Source: CAYQQU01 sp964419545 (lineage in GTDB: Bacteria; Bacteroidota; Bacteroidia; Chitinophagales; Saprospiraceae). Taken from it: DNA of 64,000 nucleotides. Location of the stretch: positions 1-64,000 of the forward strand of contig CAYQQU010000008.1 of NCBI GenBank assembly GCA_964419545.1, read 5' to 3'. The notes below the pieces were generated by a model, which had not been told where the DNA came from, did no database searches, and saw nothing but the letters and a program-made list of their open reading frames with translations. A program made the position numbers and the translations under genes. Positions 50,569 to 59,782 of the stretch are shown here, piece after piece (the stretch's first letter is position 1; every line of letters begins with the position of its first letter).

Positions 50569-52257
50569 TTATTTCAGCTTATCGACCGCAACGGCTGCCC
50601 AGAGAATGGCGCCGAGCCCGCGAGGGTCATTGGTGCGCGCCGGGTGATCGGCATATTCCCGGGCTGTCGCGAAAATGGGGGTGCCCCGGACGATACCTTC
50701 GATGCCGGATGGGGCGATTTGAGAACACAGGCCCTGCCAACCCTTCAGGGCGGCCTTTCGGTACTGCGGTTGCGGCAACCAGCCGCGCGCGTATCCTTCA
50801 GCAAAAGCGCGTACGAACATCGCCGTCGCCGAGGTCTCCGGATAGGTTGCGGGATCGGTCAATATTTGATGCCAGCGGCCGTCTTCGCGCTGTAGGGCGA
50901 GAAGCCCGGCGCAAGCATAACGGAAGTTTTGCAGCATCCGGCCCCGCCGGGGATGGTCAGGCGGCAGCGCGTCAAGCAGTTCTACGTAATACATCATCAT
51001 CCACCCCATTCCCCGTCCCCAGTGGCAGCAACTGTTTTGCTCCGTCCAGGTGAAGTAGGCGTGATAGTACAGTTGATTTTCCGGGTTGAACAAATAGTTG
51101 TGAAAATTCAAACCTTGCCGGACAGCGTCCTCCAGTAGCTCGGGCCGGTCGAGGACGCGCGCCGCTCTGATCAGGAATAAGCCCCCCATGAACAGGTCGT
51201 CGGACTGCACGGTGTAGCGGTCGGGCGTGATGCGAACCAGGGTGCCGTCGGGGAGACGGGGAATGCGAAACGTGATGAGGTCGGCGATAGCGGCGACCAA
51301 CTGGTACTCGCGGGTTGCGATGACCGCCCCGGTTTCGCGATCCTGCCGGCGGGCCAGCCGATCTAAAAAAGGCACGCCCTGCGGCCCGCAATCGTCGAGC
51401 ATCCTGAACCGGTAGTAAAGGCTGAACGGCCCGGAACGCAGGCCTTTCTTTTCTCGCTCTTCCAGTATTCCCTGGCGATGGGCCAGGAAAAAGTCTATAT
51501 GGCGGTCGATGTACGCCTGATAATCAAGCGATGGAAAATGCCGGGAAGCGTCGGCCATGGCGGCGAGGAAGGTCCCGGTATAATACCGCCAGTCCGAGAA
51601 ATTGAGCTTTTCGGGAAGCGTCCTGACTGTAGCCGGAACAGGGGGGCGCCATTTCTCCGGCCATTGTCGGTTATTCCCGGCGGTTCCGATAAGGAAGGGA
51701 ACCGGCCGGTTTTCCCAGGTTGTGCCTGCTTCCCAGGTCTTGTCGATCATGCCGTCGGGACGCAGGAAGCCGAAAAGGACGACCGGCGCCGGCTCTGCCG
51801 ACTGGAACCGGAAGGATAATTGATTTTTCCCCGGTTCAACAGGCAAGGCCACGCTGCGGGCAAAATCGATCAATTCGTAATCCAGACGCACCGCGTGCGC
51901 CGGTCCGGAGGATCGACTGGTAAAAAAGAGGGCGCCGTTCAGGTAGACGTCCAGCTCGCCGGCGGAATGACTCAATCCAAGATACGGAGGAGCGCTGTTT
52001 TGCGGACCCCGCAGTTCGGTTTTCGCTGCAAAAATGGCCGCGGGTTTTGCCCCGGGGGGCTCATCGCCCAAATCGATCCGGTAAATATGATCCTGCGGCT
52101 CGGCAGCGTTTGCCTCCACCAGGGTCAGCTTAGTTTCCGTTGCGATACGGTCGCCCACTATTCCGGCGATTTTTTCCGGATCGGGCTCAATCTGAGCGAT
52201 GGCCGGGAGCCAAAACAGTAAGGCCAGCAGGGTGCTGGATGCGCGTTCACCACTCAT
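50569..52257 (-). CDS. GH88/GH105-type unsaturated uronyl hydrolase
   Basis: The 562-residue protein has a signal peptide, an N-terminal beta-rich domain of about 190 residues, and a C-terminal (alpha/alpha)6 barrel. Family motifs are VQSDDLFMGGLFLIRAA (with the catalytic Asp pair), NSCCHWGRGMGWMMMYYVELL and TSATAMFVRAFAEG. GH88/105 enzymes hydrate and release unsaturated uronic acids left by polysaccharide lyases. The extra N-terminal domain is larger than in YteR-type enzymes. It overlaps the upstream KduI-like gene by 11 bp and ends the operon, providing substrate for KduI/KduD. Confidence 0.9.
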   Translation of the reverse strand: MSGERASSTLLALLFWLPAIAQIEPDPEKIAGIVGDRIATETKLTLVEANAAEPQDHIYRIDLGDEPPGAKPAAIFAAKTELRGPQNSAPPYLGLSHSAGELDVYLNGALFFTSRSSGPAHAVRLDYELIDFARSVALPVEPGKNQLSFRFQSAEPAPVVLFGFLRPDGMIDKTWEAGTTWENRPVPFLIGTAGNNRQWPEKWRPPVPATVRTLPEKLNFSDWRYYTGTFLAAMADASRHFPSLDYQAYIDRHIDFFLAHRQGILEEREKKGLRSGPFSLYYRFRMLDDCGPQGVPFLDRLARRQDRETGAVIATREYQLVAAIADLITFRIPRLPDGTLVRITPDRYTVQSDDLFMGGLFLIRAARVLDRPELLEDAVRQGLNFHNYLFNPENQLYYHAYFTWTEQNSCCHWGRGMGWMMMYYVELLDALPPDHPRRGRMLQNFRYACAGLLALQREDGRWHQILTDPATYPETSATAMFVRAFAEGYARGWLPQPQYRKAALKGWQGLCSQIAPSGIEGIVRGTPIFATAREYADHPARTNDPRGLGAILWAAVAVDKLK

Positions 52258-53182
52258 CTTCGAAACCAGGTTTGTTAAAGATCTCGGACCAGTCGCGATG
52301 GCCTTCGGTAAAAGACGCCAGGCACCACGTAAACATGAAGCTTACGGAAGGAGGCGCCAGGGTGTCGTGGTAGGTGGGGGTGACATTGATGGCGGTTTCG
52401 TCGAAGATGTGCGCATAAACGTTGATCTTCTCTTCGGGCAGGGCGCAGTTTTGCAAGACGTAGGGTACGTCACCGGGAATATCGGAAACACATCGGAAGT
52501 GATAGATCTCTTCTTTGGCTCTGTGCCCCAGTCCGTGCGGCCCGTCGGGGCCGTGAAAATGGGGCGGGTAGCTGCCGACCCCGCCGGGATGGGCAACGTA
52601 GGTATCCCCGAAGAGAAGGCGGCAAGCCTGGACGTTTTGATCGACGAGCTTGAAGACGGTTCGTTCCGACATCGGTCTCTTCGTCCCCAGGTCCGCAGCA
52701 AGGGGCGTCCCCTCGATATCGGTATGGCGCACTAGTTGCACGGGGTAGGAGGTGTGGCAGTCGACTGCCCGAAATTCACTGACGTCGGTCAGGTGCTCCG
52801 CTTCGATCCGCGTCTGCTGGTTGGCGCCGACGTATAAAACGTCGCCTTTTCCCAGGTCATAAGCGGCGCCTGCGGCGGTGACCCTGGCCTTTCCCCGGTT
52901 GACATAATACAAGGCTTCCTCGTTTCCGAGTTCGCGGTGGACGGGTTGGTAACCGTCGGCCGCCGGGTCCAGCAGGATACGGGCGAACCGGAGGTACCGA
53001 AATGAGGAATTGTCCTTTGAGATGATGTTTTCTACAGAATTGCGGGCAGGGCGGGCGTCGAATGCCTCTACTTTGCGCAATTCGTGCTTTTGCGGCACCA
53101 TCACCTGCAGGTCGCGCCGTCTTTGCCGGTGATCCCGCGGCGGGGCGGGGACCAGGTCTCCGATCGTTCTTGGTGTAACCAT
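52247..53182 (-). CDS. KduI/IolB-family uronate isomerase (probable 4-deoxy-L-threo-5-hexosulose-uronate isomerase)
   Basis: The 311-residue bicupin shares the KduI pattern: GKGDVLYVGA in the first cupin, then SERTVFKLVD and YPPHFHGPDG ... EEIYHF in the second. Likely metal ligands are His208, His210 and Glu224/225; the stretch between them is longer than in E. coli KduI and resembles IolB. KduI converts the open-chain 4-deoxy-uronate to 3-deoxy-D-glycero-2,5-hexodiulosonate, the substrate of the KduD encoded next door. The N-terminal about 28 residues are unusually Arg-rich; an internal ATG at 53101 is an alternative start. Confidence 0.8.
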   Translation of the reverse strand: MVTPRTIGDLVPAPPRDHRQRRRDLQVMVPQKHELRKVEAFDARPARNSVENIISKDNSSFRYLRFARILLDPAADGYQPVHRELGNEEALYYVNRGKARVTAAGAAYDLGKGDVLYVGANQQTRIEAEHLTDVSEFRAVDCHTSYPVQLVRHTDIEGTPLAADLGTKRPMSERTVFKLVDQNVQACRLLFGDTYVAHPGGVGSYPPHFHGPDGPHGLGHRAKEEIYHFRCVSDIPGDVPYVLQNCALPEEKINVYAHIFDETAINVTPTYHDTLAPPSVSFMFTWCLASFTEGHRDWSEIFNKPGFEDEW

Positions 53183-53254
53183 GGTTGTTTTTTTCTGTTA
53201 AAATATATCCGGGGCGCCCCGGTAAATTCAATACTTGCACGTTTTAAAAAGCGG

Positions 53255-54016
53255 CTACCGCGCCATCCAGCCTCCGTCGACGGTGATCATGGCGCCGTTG
53301 AGGTAATCGCTGGCCGGAGAGGCGAGGAAGACTACCGGTCCGGCCAGGTCTTCCGGAGTTCCCCAGCGGCCGGCGGGAATGCGTTTTTCGATTTCCGCCG
53401 AACGGCCCGGATCGTCCTGCAGGGCCTTCGTGTTATCGGTACGAAAGTAACCAGGTGCAATGGCGTTGACCTGGATGTTGTACCGGGCCCATTCGTTGGC
53501 GAGGGCTTTGGTAATACCGGCTATGCCGTGTTTGCTGGCGGTATAGGCGGGCACCGTGATTCCTCCTGAATAGGAGAGCATAGAAGCGATATTGATGATT
53601 TTCCCGCCTCCCTGGTCGATGAGGTGACGACCCACCAACTGAGCCAGCCGGAAGGCGGCCGTCAAGTTGACTTGCAGCACCCGGTCCCAGGCTTCCAGCG
53701 GGTACTCCCGTGCGGGAAACCGGGCGATCGTTCCGCCGTTATTGACCAAAATATCCAAGCCGCCCAGCCTGTTCAGGGATTCCGCTACGAGTCGGTCAAC
53801 CTGATCGCGGTCGTTAAGATCGGCGGCGATGCCCGCCGCTTGTCCGCCGGCTTCGCGGATGTGCGCTACTGTTTCGGCTACGCCCCCTTCCCGGGAACTG
53901 CTGCACATTACGGTAGCGCCGGCCTGGCTGAGGGCGATGGCCATGGCGCGTCCCAACCCGCGGCTGGCGCCGGTAACCAGGGCTTTTTTGTCGTGAAGAG
54001 CGAAAAGGTCCATCAT
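53255..54016 (-). CDS. kduD: 2-dehydro-3-deoxy-D-gluconate 5-dehydrogenase
   Basis: The 253-residue SDR enzyme has the cofactor motif TGASRGLGRAMA, NNGGT, the catalytic ASMLSYSGGI serine and YTASK, and the KduD-typical endings IPAGRWGTPEDLAGPVVFLAS and TVDGGW. It reduces the diketo product of KduI to 2-keto-3-deoxygluconate. Two adjacent ATG codons (54016 and 54013) are possible starts. It lies 72 bp before the KduI-like gene in the same operon. Confidence 0.9.
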   Translation of the reverse strand: MMDLFALHDKKALVTGASRGLGRAMAIALSQAGATVMCSSSREGGVAETVAHIREAGGQAAGIAADLNDRDQVDRLVAESLNRLGGLDILVNNGGTIARFPAREYPLEAWDRVLQVNLTAAFRLAQLVGRHLIDQGGGKIINIASMLSYSGGITVPAYTASKHGIAGITKALANEWARYNIQVNAIAPGYFRTDNTKALQDDPGRSAEIEKRIPAGRWGTPEDLAGPVVFLASPASDYLNGAMITVDGGWMAR

Positions 54017-54046
54017 TGATCGTTTTTTACTCAACCCCTAATAAGT

Positions 54047-55249
54047 TCATTGCAAAACTTCGGCCTCCCAGGCGACGGCTTCCTGCTGTATATGCGCGGC
54101 AAAAGCCGCTTCTGTCGCCAACTTCCGGGGTTCTCTTTCCCAGGCGGCGAGAAAGCGATAGACCAGGCGGTTGCCGGTCGGTCGCAGCACCACCACGTGG
54201 CTGTCAAGTACCGGGTTTTCCGCCGGCTCAGGACGGTATTCGGCTTGCGCCAGTATGGACATGCCCAGGGCCTCGTCGTGGAACGACTGCGGCCCGAAAG
54301 TATACCCGTAAAAAATAGCTCCCTGCTTGCCGGTTACCCAATCAGCCGCAGCCGGATGTTGTACGATACCGGTTGCGAAGAGCAGGCCGGGCTGGGTGGA
54401 ATGATGAATAGTCAACCGCATTTCCGTCCAGCGGTGACCGGCCTGCATCTCGTGTTCGACGGTCAGGTCTACGGTGTCGGGACCTGCGAGCAGTCCGGTA
54501 AAATGAATGCGGAAGATAGATCGCAGAGGGCCGGATGCTACTATTTCCGCCCTTTTCGAGGCATATTGCTCGAAAAGCACCAGGCTGTCGCCCACCCAGA
54601 AAGCGGGGCTGCCGATGCCGAGGGAAGGGCCGACTTTTAGGATGTCGGAGCCCCAGGGTTTTATCTCGTGATAATCCAGGCTTACGGTATCGAGCACTAG
54701 TTGGTCGGTCTGTTTGCCGAAAATGTCGTAGCGATTGCGCGTATCCAGGTAGCAACGGTAGCCGATCAGGTCGTTTTCCCAGGTTGGTCCTTCGAATTTC
54801 AGCCAGTAGCCGTGAGGCGCCAGGTTTTCGGGCGCCTCGTAGGAAGTCAGGGACTGATAAGGGCCGGAAATTTTTTTGATGCTGTCGGGGTCGTAAGGAT
54901 GTGGCTGGCGCAGCAAAAAAGCCTGGGTGCGGGCGGCGGCCGGCCGGCGTTCTCCGGCTTCGATGCGCACCGAGCGGGCAGCGCCGGCGGGCAGGTCAAT
55001 TTGAAAAAACAATTCGTCGGGCCGGCCGTCGCCATCGAGGTCGTCCAACTGCGAAGGCAAGCGGTCTTCGCCGGCGATCACAACGGGGGATTCGGGGAGG
55101 TCCTTCACCGGGAGGGCGACCCCCTTTGCCGGCAAAGGCCGGTCGGGATGAGGATTGGAAAGGTCGATCGACGAATGGCGGTCTTTCGTTGGCTGCCCGC
55201 AGGCCGCCAAAAAAAGAAGGATGCCGGTTAGGAGGTTGATATTGCGCAT
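54047..55249 (-). CDS. DUF4861 lipoprotein of the uronate operon
   Basis: The 400-residue protein starts MRNINLLTGILLFLAAC, signal and lipobox, which fixes the start at 55249; the open frame upstream overlaps the TRAP permease and is not used. The sequence is typical of DUF4861 (LDDLDGDGRPDELFFQID, SYEAPENLAPHGYWLKFEGPTWENDLIGYR, WGSDILKVGPSLGIGSPAFW). The family is found in Bacteroidota polysaccharide loci; its activity is not known to me. A sugar-binding or lyase-like beta-sandwich role is a guess. It stands between the TRAP genes and kduD. Confidence 0.85.
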   Translation of the reverse strand: MRNINLLTGILLFLAACGQPTKDRHSSIDLSNPHPDRPLPAKGVALPVKDLPESPVVIAGEDRLPSQLDDLDGDGRPDELFFQIDLPAGAARSVRIEAGERRPAAARTQAFLLRQPHPYDPDSIKKISGPYQSLTSYEAPENLAPHGYWLKFEGPTWENDLIGYRCYLDTRNRYDIFGKQTDQLVLDTVSLDYHEIKPWGSDILKVGPSLGIGSPAFWVGDSLVLFEQYASKRAEIVASGPLRSIFRIHFTGLLAGPDTVDLTVEHEMQAGHRWTEMRLTIHHSTQPGLLFATGIVQHPAAADWVTGKQGAIFYGYTFGPQSFHDEALGMSILAQAEYRPEPAENPVLDSHVVVLRPTGNRLVYRFLAAWEREPRKLATEAAFAAHIQQEAVAWEAEVLQ

Positions 55250-55269
55250 AAGGTTGTCCTTTTTTCGAA

Positions 55270-56556
55270 TCAATAACCAAAAAAGCGAGGCAGCCACATG
55301 GTCAGGCCAGGTACGTAAGTGGTGATCAGCAAGGCGATGAGCATGGCGATGAAGAGCGGTAATAGCGGCCGCACCACTTTTTGAATGGTGGTGCCGGCTA
55401 CCCCGACCCCTACGAAAAGAACCGTGCCCACCGGCGGCGTGCACAGGCCGATACACAGGTTCAGGACCATTATGATGCCGAAGTGGACCGGGTCCATGCC
55501 CAACTCGGTGACCACCGGCAGAAAGATGGGCGTAAAAATCAGCACGGCCGGCGTAATATCCATAAAGATGCCGACGAAGAGCAGGATCAGATTGATGAGC
55601 AAAAAGATGACCACCCGGTTGTCGGTCAGGGCCAGGAAAAAAGCCGTGATATTCTGTGGAATATTTTCGTAGGCCATCACCCAAGACATGGCAATGGAGG
55701 CGCCTACGAGCAAAAGCACAACCGCCGTGGTGTTGATCGCCTGAATGAATACCCCGGGCAATTCCTGCCAGCTGATTTCCCGGTACCAAAGCGTAAGCAG
55801 CAGGCAATACAATACCGCGACGGCCGAAGCTTCGGTGGCCGTAAAAATGCCGACGACGATCCCGCCGATGACGACTACCAGCAGCAGCAGGCTGGGAAAG
55901 GCGGAAACGAAGGTGCGCCAGATTTCCCGCAGGTTACTGCGCTCCCCGACCGGATATCCTTTGCGCTTGGCCCAGACTCCGGCGACGATCATCAGAAAAA
56001 GGCCCGTCAGAATGCCCGGCAGGTAGCCCGCCAGAAAAAGGGCCGCGATGGAAGCGCCGCCGCTGGCCAGCGAATATACGATCAGGACATTGCTGGGCGG
56101 GATGATCAGGCCGGTGGTGGCGGAGGTGATATTTACGGCTGCGGAGTAGTCCTTGTCGTAGCCTTCTTTTTCCATGGCCTCGCCCATGAAGCTGCCGATA
56201 GCAGAAGCGGCCGCAACCGCTGATCCGGCAATCGCGCCGAAAAGCATGGCGGCCAGTATATTGACGTGGGCCAGCCCGCCGGGCAAGGCGCCTACGATCG
56301 TTTTGGCAAAATCGATCAGCCGCCGGGCAATGCCGCCGCGATTCATGATCTGCCCGGCCAGGATGAAGAAGGGTATCGCCAGCAGGGCAAAGCTGTCGAG
56401 CCCCGTAGCCATGCGCTGCGCAACCGTCGTGAAAGCAGGAATGACCGGGATACTGACCAGCATCGTCAGTAAACTGCTGATGCCGATGCTCCAGGCGATG
56501 GGCATTCCGATACCCAGTAAAATGATGAAAGAAAGGACCAGAATCAATACCTCCAT
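55270..56556 (-). CDS. TRAP transporter large permease (DctM type)
   Basis: The 428-residue protein has about 12 hydrophobic segments and DctM signatures: the N-terminal GIGMPIAWSIGISS, FFILAGQIMNRGGIARRLIDFA, GAIAGSAVAAASAIG, IIPPSNVLIVYSLASGGASIAALF and the C-terminal PPVGTVLFVGVGVA. It forms the sodium-driven channel of the tripartite transporter with the small permease 6 bp upstream and the binding protein before that. Confidence 0.94.
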   Translation of the reverse strand: MEVLILVLSFIILLGIGMPIAWSIGISSLLTMLVSIPVIPAFTTVAQRMATGLDSFALLAIPFFILAGQIMNRGGIARRLIDFAKTIVGALPGGLAHVNILAAMLFGAIAGSAVAAASAIGSFMGEAMEKEGYDKDYSAAVNITSATTGLIIPPSNVLIVYSLASGGASIAALFLAGYLPGILTGLFLMIVAGVWAKRKGYPVGERSNLREIWRTFVSAFPSLLLLVVVIGGIVVGIFTATEASAVAVLYCLLLTLWYREISWQELPGVFIQAINTTAVVLLLVGASIAMSWVMAYENIPQNITAFFLALTDNRVVIFLLINLILLFVGIFMDITPAVLIFTPIFLPVVTELGMDPVHFGIIMVLNLCIGLCTPPVGTVLFVGVGVAGTTIQKVVRPLLPLFIAMLIALLITTYVPGLTMWLPRFFGY

Positions 56557-56562
56557 AGCGTC

Positions 56563-57021
56563 TTATCTCGTTGGCACGACGAGGTCGTGGACTTTGTAAT
56601 AAACAATCAAAAGGCCGCTGAGCGGAATAGCCAGGTAGACCAACGACATGGGAATGCGCAGCGCGGGCGACAGCTGGCCCAGCTTTTGGGTGATGTAAAT
56701 TAGTCGCAGGCCGCCGATAACCAGCACCGAAAAGGCAAACCCGGCAATCATGACCTGGATGAAAAACTGCAGGCGCCGGCGGGCGCTAGCACTCAGCGAA
56801 GGCTGCAGCAAGTCGATGGCCAGGTGCTTTCGCTGTCCGGCGGCGAAGGCCGCCCCCAGCACGCCGATCCAGATAAGTAAAAAACGCGCCAGTTCCTCGC
56901 TCCAGCTGGCCTGACTGCCGATGGCGTAGCGGGTGAACACGCCCCAGAGCACGTCGAGGGTGATGACGGCCATCAGCAACACCAGAAAGCGGCTCAGTGT
57001 TCGATCGACAAGGGTTCTCAT
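56563..57021 (-). CDS. TRAP transporter small permease (DctQ type)
   Basis: The 152-residue protein has four membrane segments and the DctQ motif ARFLLIWIGVLGAAFAAGQRKHLAIDLL. It supports the large permease. Genes for the binding protein and the large permease flank it at 7 and 6 bp, so the three are translated together. Confidence 0.92.
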   Translation of the reverse strand: MRTLVDRTLSRFLVLLMAVITLDVLWGVFTRYAIGSQASWSEELARFLLIWIGVLGAAFAAGQRKHLAIDLLQPSLSASARRRLQFFIQVMIAGFAFSVLVIGGLRLIYITQKLGQLSPALRIPMSLVYLAIPLSGLLIVYYKVHDLVVPTR

Positions 57022-57028
57022 ATCTCCT

Positions 57029-58021
57029 CTAATTGGTTTGTACCGACTGTATCCTCTGGATCAGCTCGTAGCGTTCGGGGTCGGACCGATAGCTGTCGAG
57101 CAGGCTGCGGGTTTTTTCCATAAAGGCGCTTTTGTCGGGGCGAATGATTTCGACGCCGGCTTGTTGCACCAGCGCCAGGGCTTCCGCTTCGGCCTTTTGC
57201 CACAGGTCGCGTTGATAAACCGTCGCTTCGTCGGCCGCTTCCTGCAGCCAGGCTTGTTCCTGGGCGGTGAGGTTGTTCCAGGCAACGGCGCCGATGACCA
57301 AGATGTCGGGAACGCTGGTGTGTTCGTTCAGGCTGTAGTATTTGCAGACTTCGTAGTGCCGGGAGGTATAGAAGCTGGGCGGGTTGTTTTCAGCGCCGTC
57401 TACCACGCCCTGCTGCAAGGCGGTGTACAGTTCGCCCCAGGAAATAGGGGTAGGGGCGCCGCCCAGCGATCGCACGAGGTTCATGGCGGTGACGCTTTCC
57501 TGCACCCGGATCTTCAGCCCTTCCAGGTCTTCCGGCGCTTCGATGGGGCGGTCTTTGGTGTAAAAAGAACGTTGTCCAGCGTCGAAATAGGTCAGTCCGC
57601 GCAACCAGTATTGTTCGCCCTGCAATAGAAGCTGCCGGCCTACGGGCCCGTCAAAAACGGCGTAGGCGTGTTCCCGGTCGCGGAAAATGTAGGGAAGGCT
57701 GAACACCTTGACGTTGGGAGCAAAATTTTCCATTACCGCCGCCGACACTTTGGTCATCGCCAGGCTGCCGATCTGCAGGAGCTCCAGACACTGCCTTTCG
57801 GTGCCCAACTGCTGACTGGGATAAATGTCAATAGTGAGTTTCCCCGCTGACTTTTCCGCCAGCCGTTGCGCCATAAATACCATGCCCCGGTGTACGGGGT
57901 GGTCGACGTTCAGCCCGTGGGCCAGCTTTAATGTCTTCCTGGGCGCCAGATCGCCGCAGCTCCCCATCAGCACGACCGATAGGAAGACGATACAGTACCG
58001 CCTCATTACCGGTTTTATCAT
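57029..58021 (-). CDS. TRAP transporter solute-binding lipoprotein (DctP type)
   Basis: The 330-residue protein has a signal and lipobox LMGSC (Cys about 22) and the DctP fold with KLAHGLNVDHPVHRGM, the arginine-bearing strand LKIRVQESVTAMNLVRSLGGAPTPISWGELYTALQQGVVDGAENNP and its typical ending. The arginine in IRVQ usually binds the carboxylate of the ligand, fitting a hexuronate. Its start codon overlaps the aldolase stop by 4 bp (ATGA). Being a lipoprotein is somewhat unusual for this family in other phyla. Confidence 0.93.
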   Translation of the reverse strand: MIKPVMRRYCIVFLSVVLMGSCGDLAPRKTLKLAHGLNVDHPVHRGMVFMAQRLAEKSAGKLTIDIYPSQQLGTERQCLELLQIGSLAMTKVSAAVMENFAPNVKVFSLPYIFRDREHAYAVFDGPVGRQLLLQGEQYWLRGLTYFDAGQRSFYTKDRPIEAPEDLEGLKIRVQESVTAMNLVRSLGGAPTPISWGELYTALQQGVVDGAENNPPSFYTSRHYEVCKYYSLNEHTSVPDILVIGAVAWNNLTAQEQAWLQEAADEATVYQRDLWQKAEAEALALVQQAGVEIIRPDKSAFMEKTRSLLDSYRSDPERYELIQRIQSVQTN

Positions 58022-58698
58022 AGGTTTTGCTGTTTTCGCAGTTCGCGTATCCGGGCGAGGGTTTCCCGCACCCGTTGTTCCAGGCCGTCGAAATCGCGTG
58101 CTTCCAGTATTTCTTTGGAGATCAGCTTAGAGCCCATACCCACGCAGGCGGCGCCCGCGGCGAACCACCGGCTTAAGTTCTCGGTAGTCGGCGCTACGCC
58201 GCCGGTCGGCATGATGCTCGTCCAGGGTTGCGGGCCTTTGACCGCTTTGACGAAGCCCGGACCATAGGTTCCGCCCGGAAACAGTTTTACGATCTCGCAG
58301 CCGAGTTCTTCGGCCCGGCCGATTTCCGAGAGGGTGCCGCAACCGGGAGACCAGAGGACTTTCCTGCGATTGCAGACGAGGGCGACGTCTTCCCTCAGCG
58401 AAGGCGTTACGACGAAGTTGGCGCCCAGTTGCAGGTAGAGGGCCGCCGTGCCGGCGTCCGGTACCGAGCCGACGCCGAGGATAAGTTCGGGCAGCTCTGC
58501 GGCGCAATACCGGTTCAGCTCACCGAATACTTCGTGCGCAAAATCGCCCCGGTTGGTAAATTCGAGCAGGCGGGCGCCGCCCCGGTAGCAGGCGCTCAGC
58601 ACCTGCCGGCCCAGATCCGGATCGGGGTGATAATACAAAGGGACCATGCCCTGGCTGATCATCATTTCGGCGACCTGCAATCTTGAAAATCTGGCCAT
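58018..58698 (-). CDS. kdgA: KDPG/KHG aldolase
   Basis: The 226-residue class I aldolase splits 2-keto-3-deoxy-6-phosphogluconate into pyruvate and glyceraldehyde-3-phosphate. The Schiff-base lysine is Lys138 in EIVKLFPGG, and a conserved Glu46 lies in LEFTNRG. The phosphate loop is PTGGV. It follows kdgK by 49 bp and is coupled to the TRAP binding protein gene by a 4-bp overlap. It closes the pathway from all hexuronate branches in the window. Confidence 0.93.
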   Translation of the reverse strand: MARFSRLQVAEMMISQGMVPLYYHPDPDLGRQVLSACYRGGARLLEFTNRGDFAHEVFGELNRYCAAELPELILGVGSVPDAGTAALYLQLGANFVVTPSLREDVALVCNRRKVLWSPGCGTLSEIGRAEELGCEIVKLFPGGTYGPGFVKAVKGPQPWTSIMPTGGVAPTTENLSRWFAAGAACVGMGSKLISKEILEARDFDGLEQRVRETLARIRELRKQQNL

Positions 58699-58747
58699 TG
58701 TTTTGTTTTACTTTCTGTTTTCGAACCCGCTTACCGGTCGTTTTTCC

Positions 58748-59782
58748 TCAGCGGCTGACGCGCCCGCTGGCGTCGCCGCCCATTAGTTTTTCCACTTCGG
58801 CGACGGTTGCGAGGTTGGCGTCGCCGTAGATCGTGTGCTTCAGGCAGGAAGCCGCTACCGCAAATTGCAGCGCCTGCTGGTCGTCCTGGTAGTGAAGCAA
58901 GCCGTAGATCAGGCCGCCCATAAAGCTGTCGCCGCCCCCCACGCGGTCCACGATGTGCGTGATCTGATAGGTCGGCGCCGACAATAGCTGCGAGCCGTTG
59001 TACAGTACGCCCGACCAGGTATTATGGGAAGCGCTGATGCTGCCGCGCAGGGTGATGATCACTTTTTGGGTGCGTGGAAAGCGTTCCATGAGCTGCCGGC
59101 AAACCGACTGGTAGGCGGCCGCGTCGATGGTGTCGCCACGGGTGACGTCCACGCCTTCCGGATGGATGCCGAAGTGTTTCTCCGCATCTTCTTCGTTGCC
59201 CAGCAGAATATCGCAACCGGCTACGAGATCGGGCATCACCTCCGAAGATCTTTTGCCGTAGGTCCACAGGTTTTTGCGGTAATTGAGGTCGCAGGAAACG
59301 GTGATGCCTTTGCGGTTGGCTATTTCGATCGCTTCCCGGCAGGCGTTGGCGGCGCCCTGGGAAAGCGCGGGCGTGATGCCGGTCCAGTGGAACCATTGCG
59401 CATCGGCGAATACGGCCTCCCAGTCGATCATTCCGGCGTCGACGGTGGCCATGCCGCTATGAGCCCGGTCGTAAATGACCTTGCTGCCGCGCGTCACGGC
59501 GCCCATCTCCAGGAAATAGATGCCGAGGCGCTCCCCGCCGCGGATGAGGTGGCTGACGCCCACGTTCCGTTTTCGCAATTCCATGACGGCGCATTCCCCG
59601 ATGTCGTTGTCGGGAATGCGGGAGACGAATTCTACCGGTAAACCGTAATTGGCGAGGGATACGGCGACGTTGCTTTCCCCGCCGCCGTAGATCACTTCGA
59701 AAGCGCCGGCCTGGCTGAATCGCCGGTGGCCGGGCGGCGTCAGGCGAAGCATGATTTCGCCGAAGGTTATGATTTTTTTCAT
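58748..59782 (-). CDS. kdgK: 2-keto-3-deoxygluconate kinase
   Basis: The 344-residue PfkB-family kinase phosphorylates 2-keto-3-deoxygluconate. Motifs are GGGESNVAVSLANYG near the N-terminus, VSCDLNYRKNLW in the middle, and the PfkB C-terminal signature DRVGGGDSFMGGLIYGLL with the catalytic Asp. The open frame extends upstream inside uxaC, but the ATG at 59782 gives the standard MKKIITFGEIMLRLTPPG start and overlaps the uxaC stop as ATGA, a sign of translational coupling. Confidence 0.93.
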   Translation of the reverse strand: MKKIITFGEIMLRLTPPGHRRFSQAGAFEVIYGGGESNVAVSLANYGLPVEFVSRIPDNDIGECAVMELRKRNVGVSHLIRGGERLGIYFLEMGAVTRGSKVIYDRAHSGMATVDAGMIDWEAVFADAQWFHWTGITPALSQGAANACREAIEIANRKGITVSCDLNYRKNLWTYGKRSSEVMPDLVAGCDILLGNEEDAEKHFGIHPEGVDVTRGDTIDAAAYQSVCRQLMERFPRTQKVIITLRGSISASHNTWSGVLYNGSQLLSAPTYQITHIVDRVGGGDSFMGGLIYGLLHYQDDQQALQFAVAASCLKHTIYGDANLATVAEVEKLMGGDASGRVSR

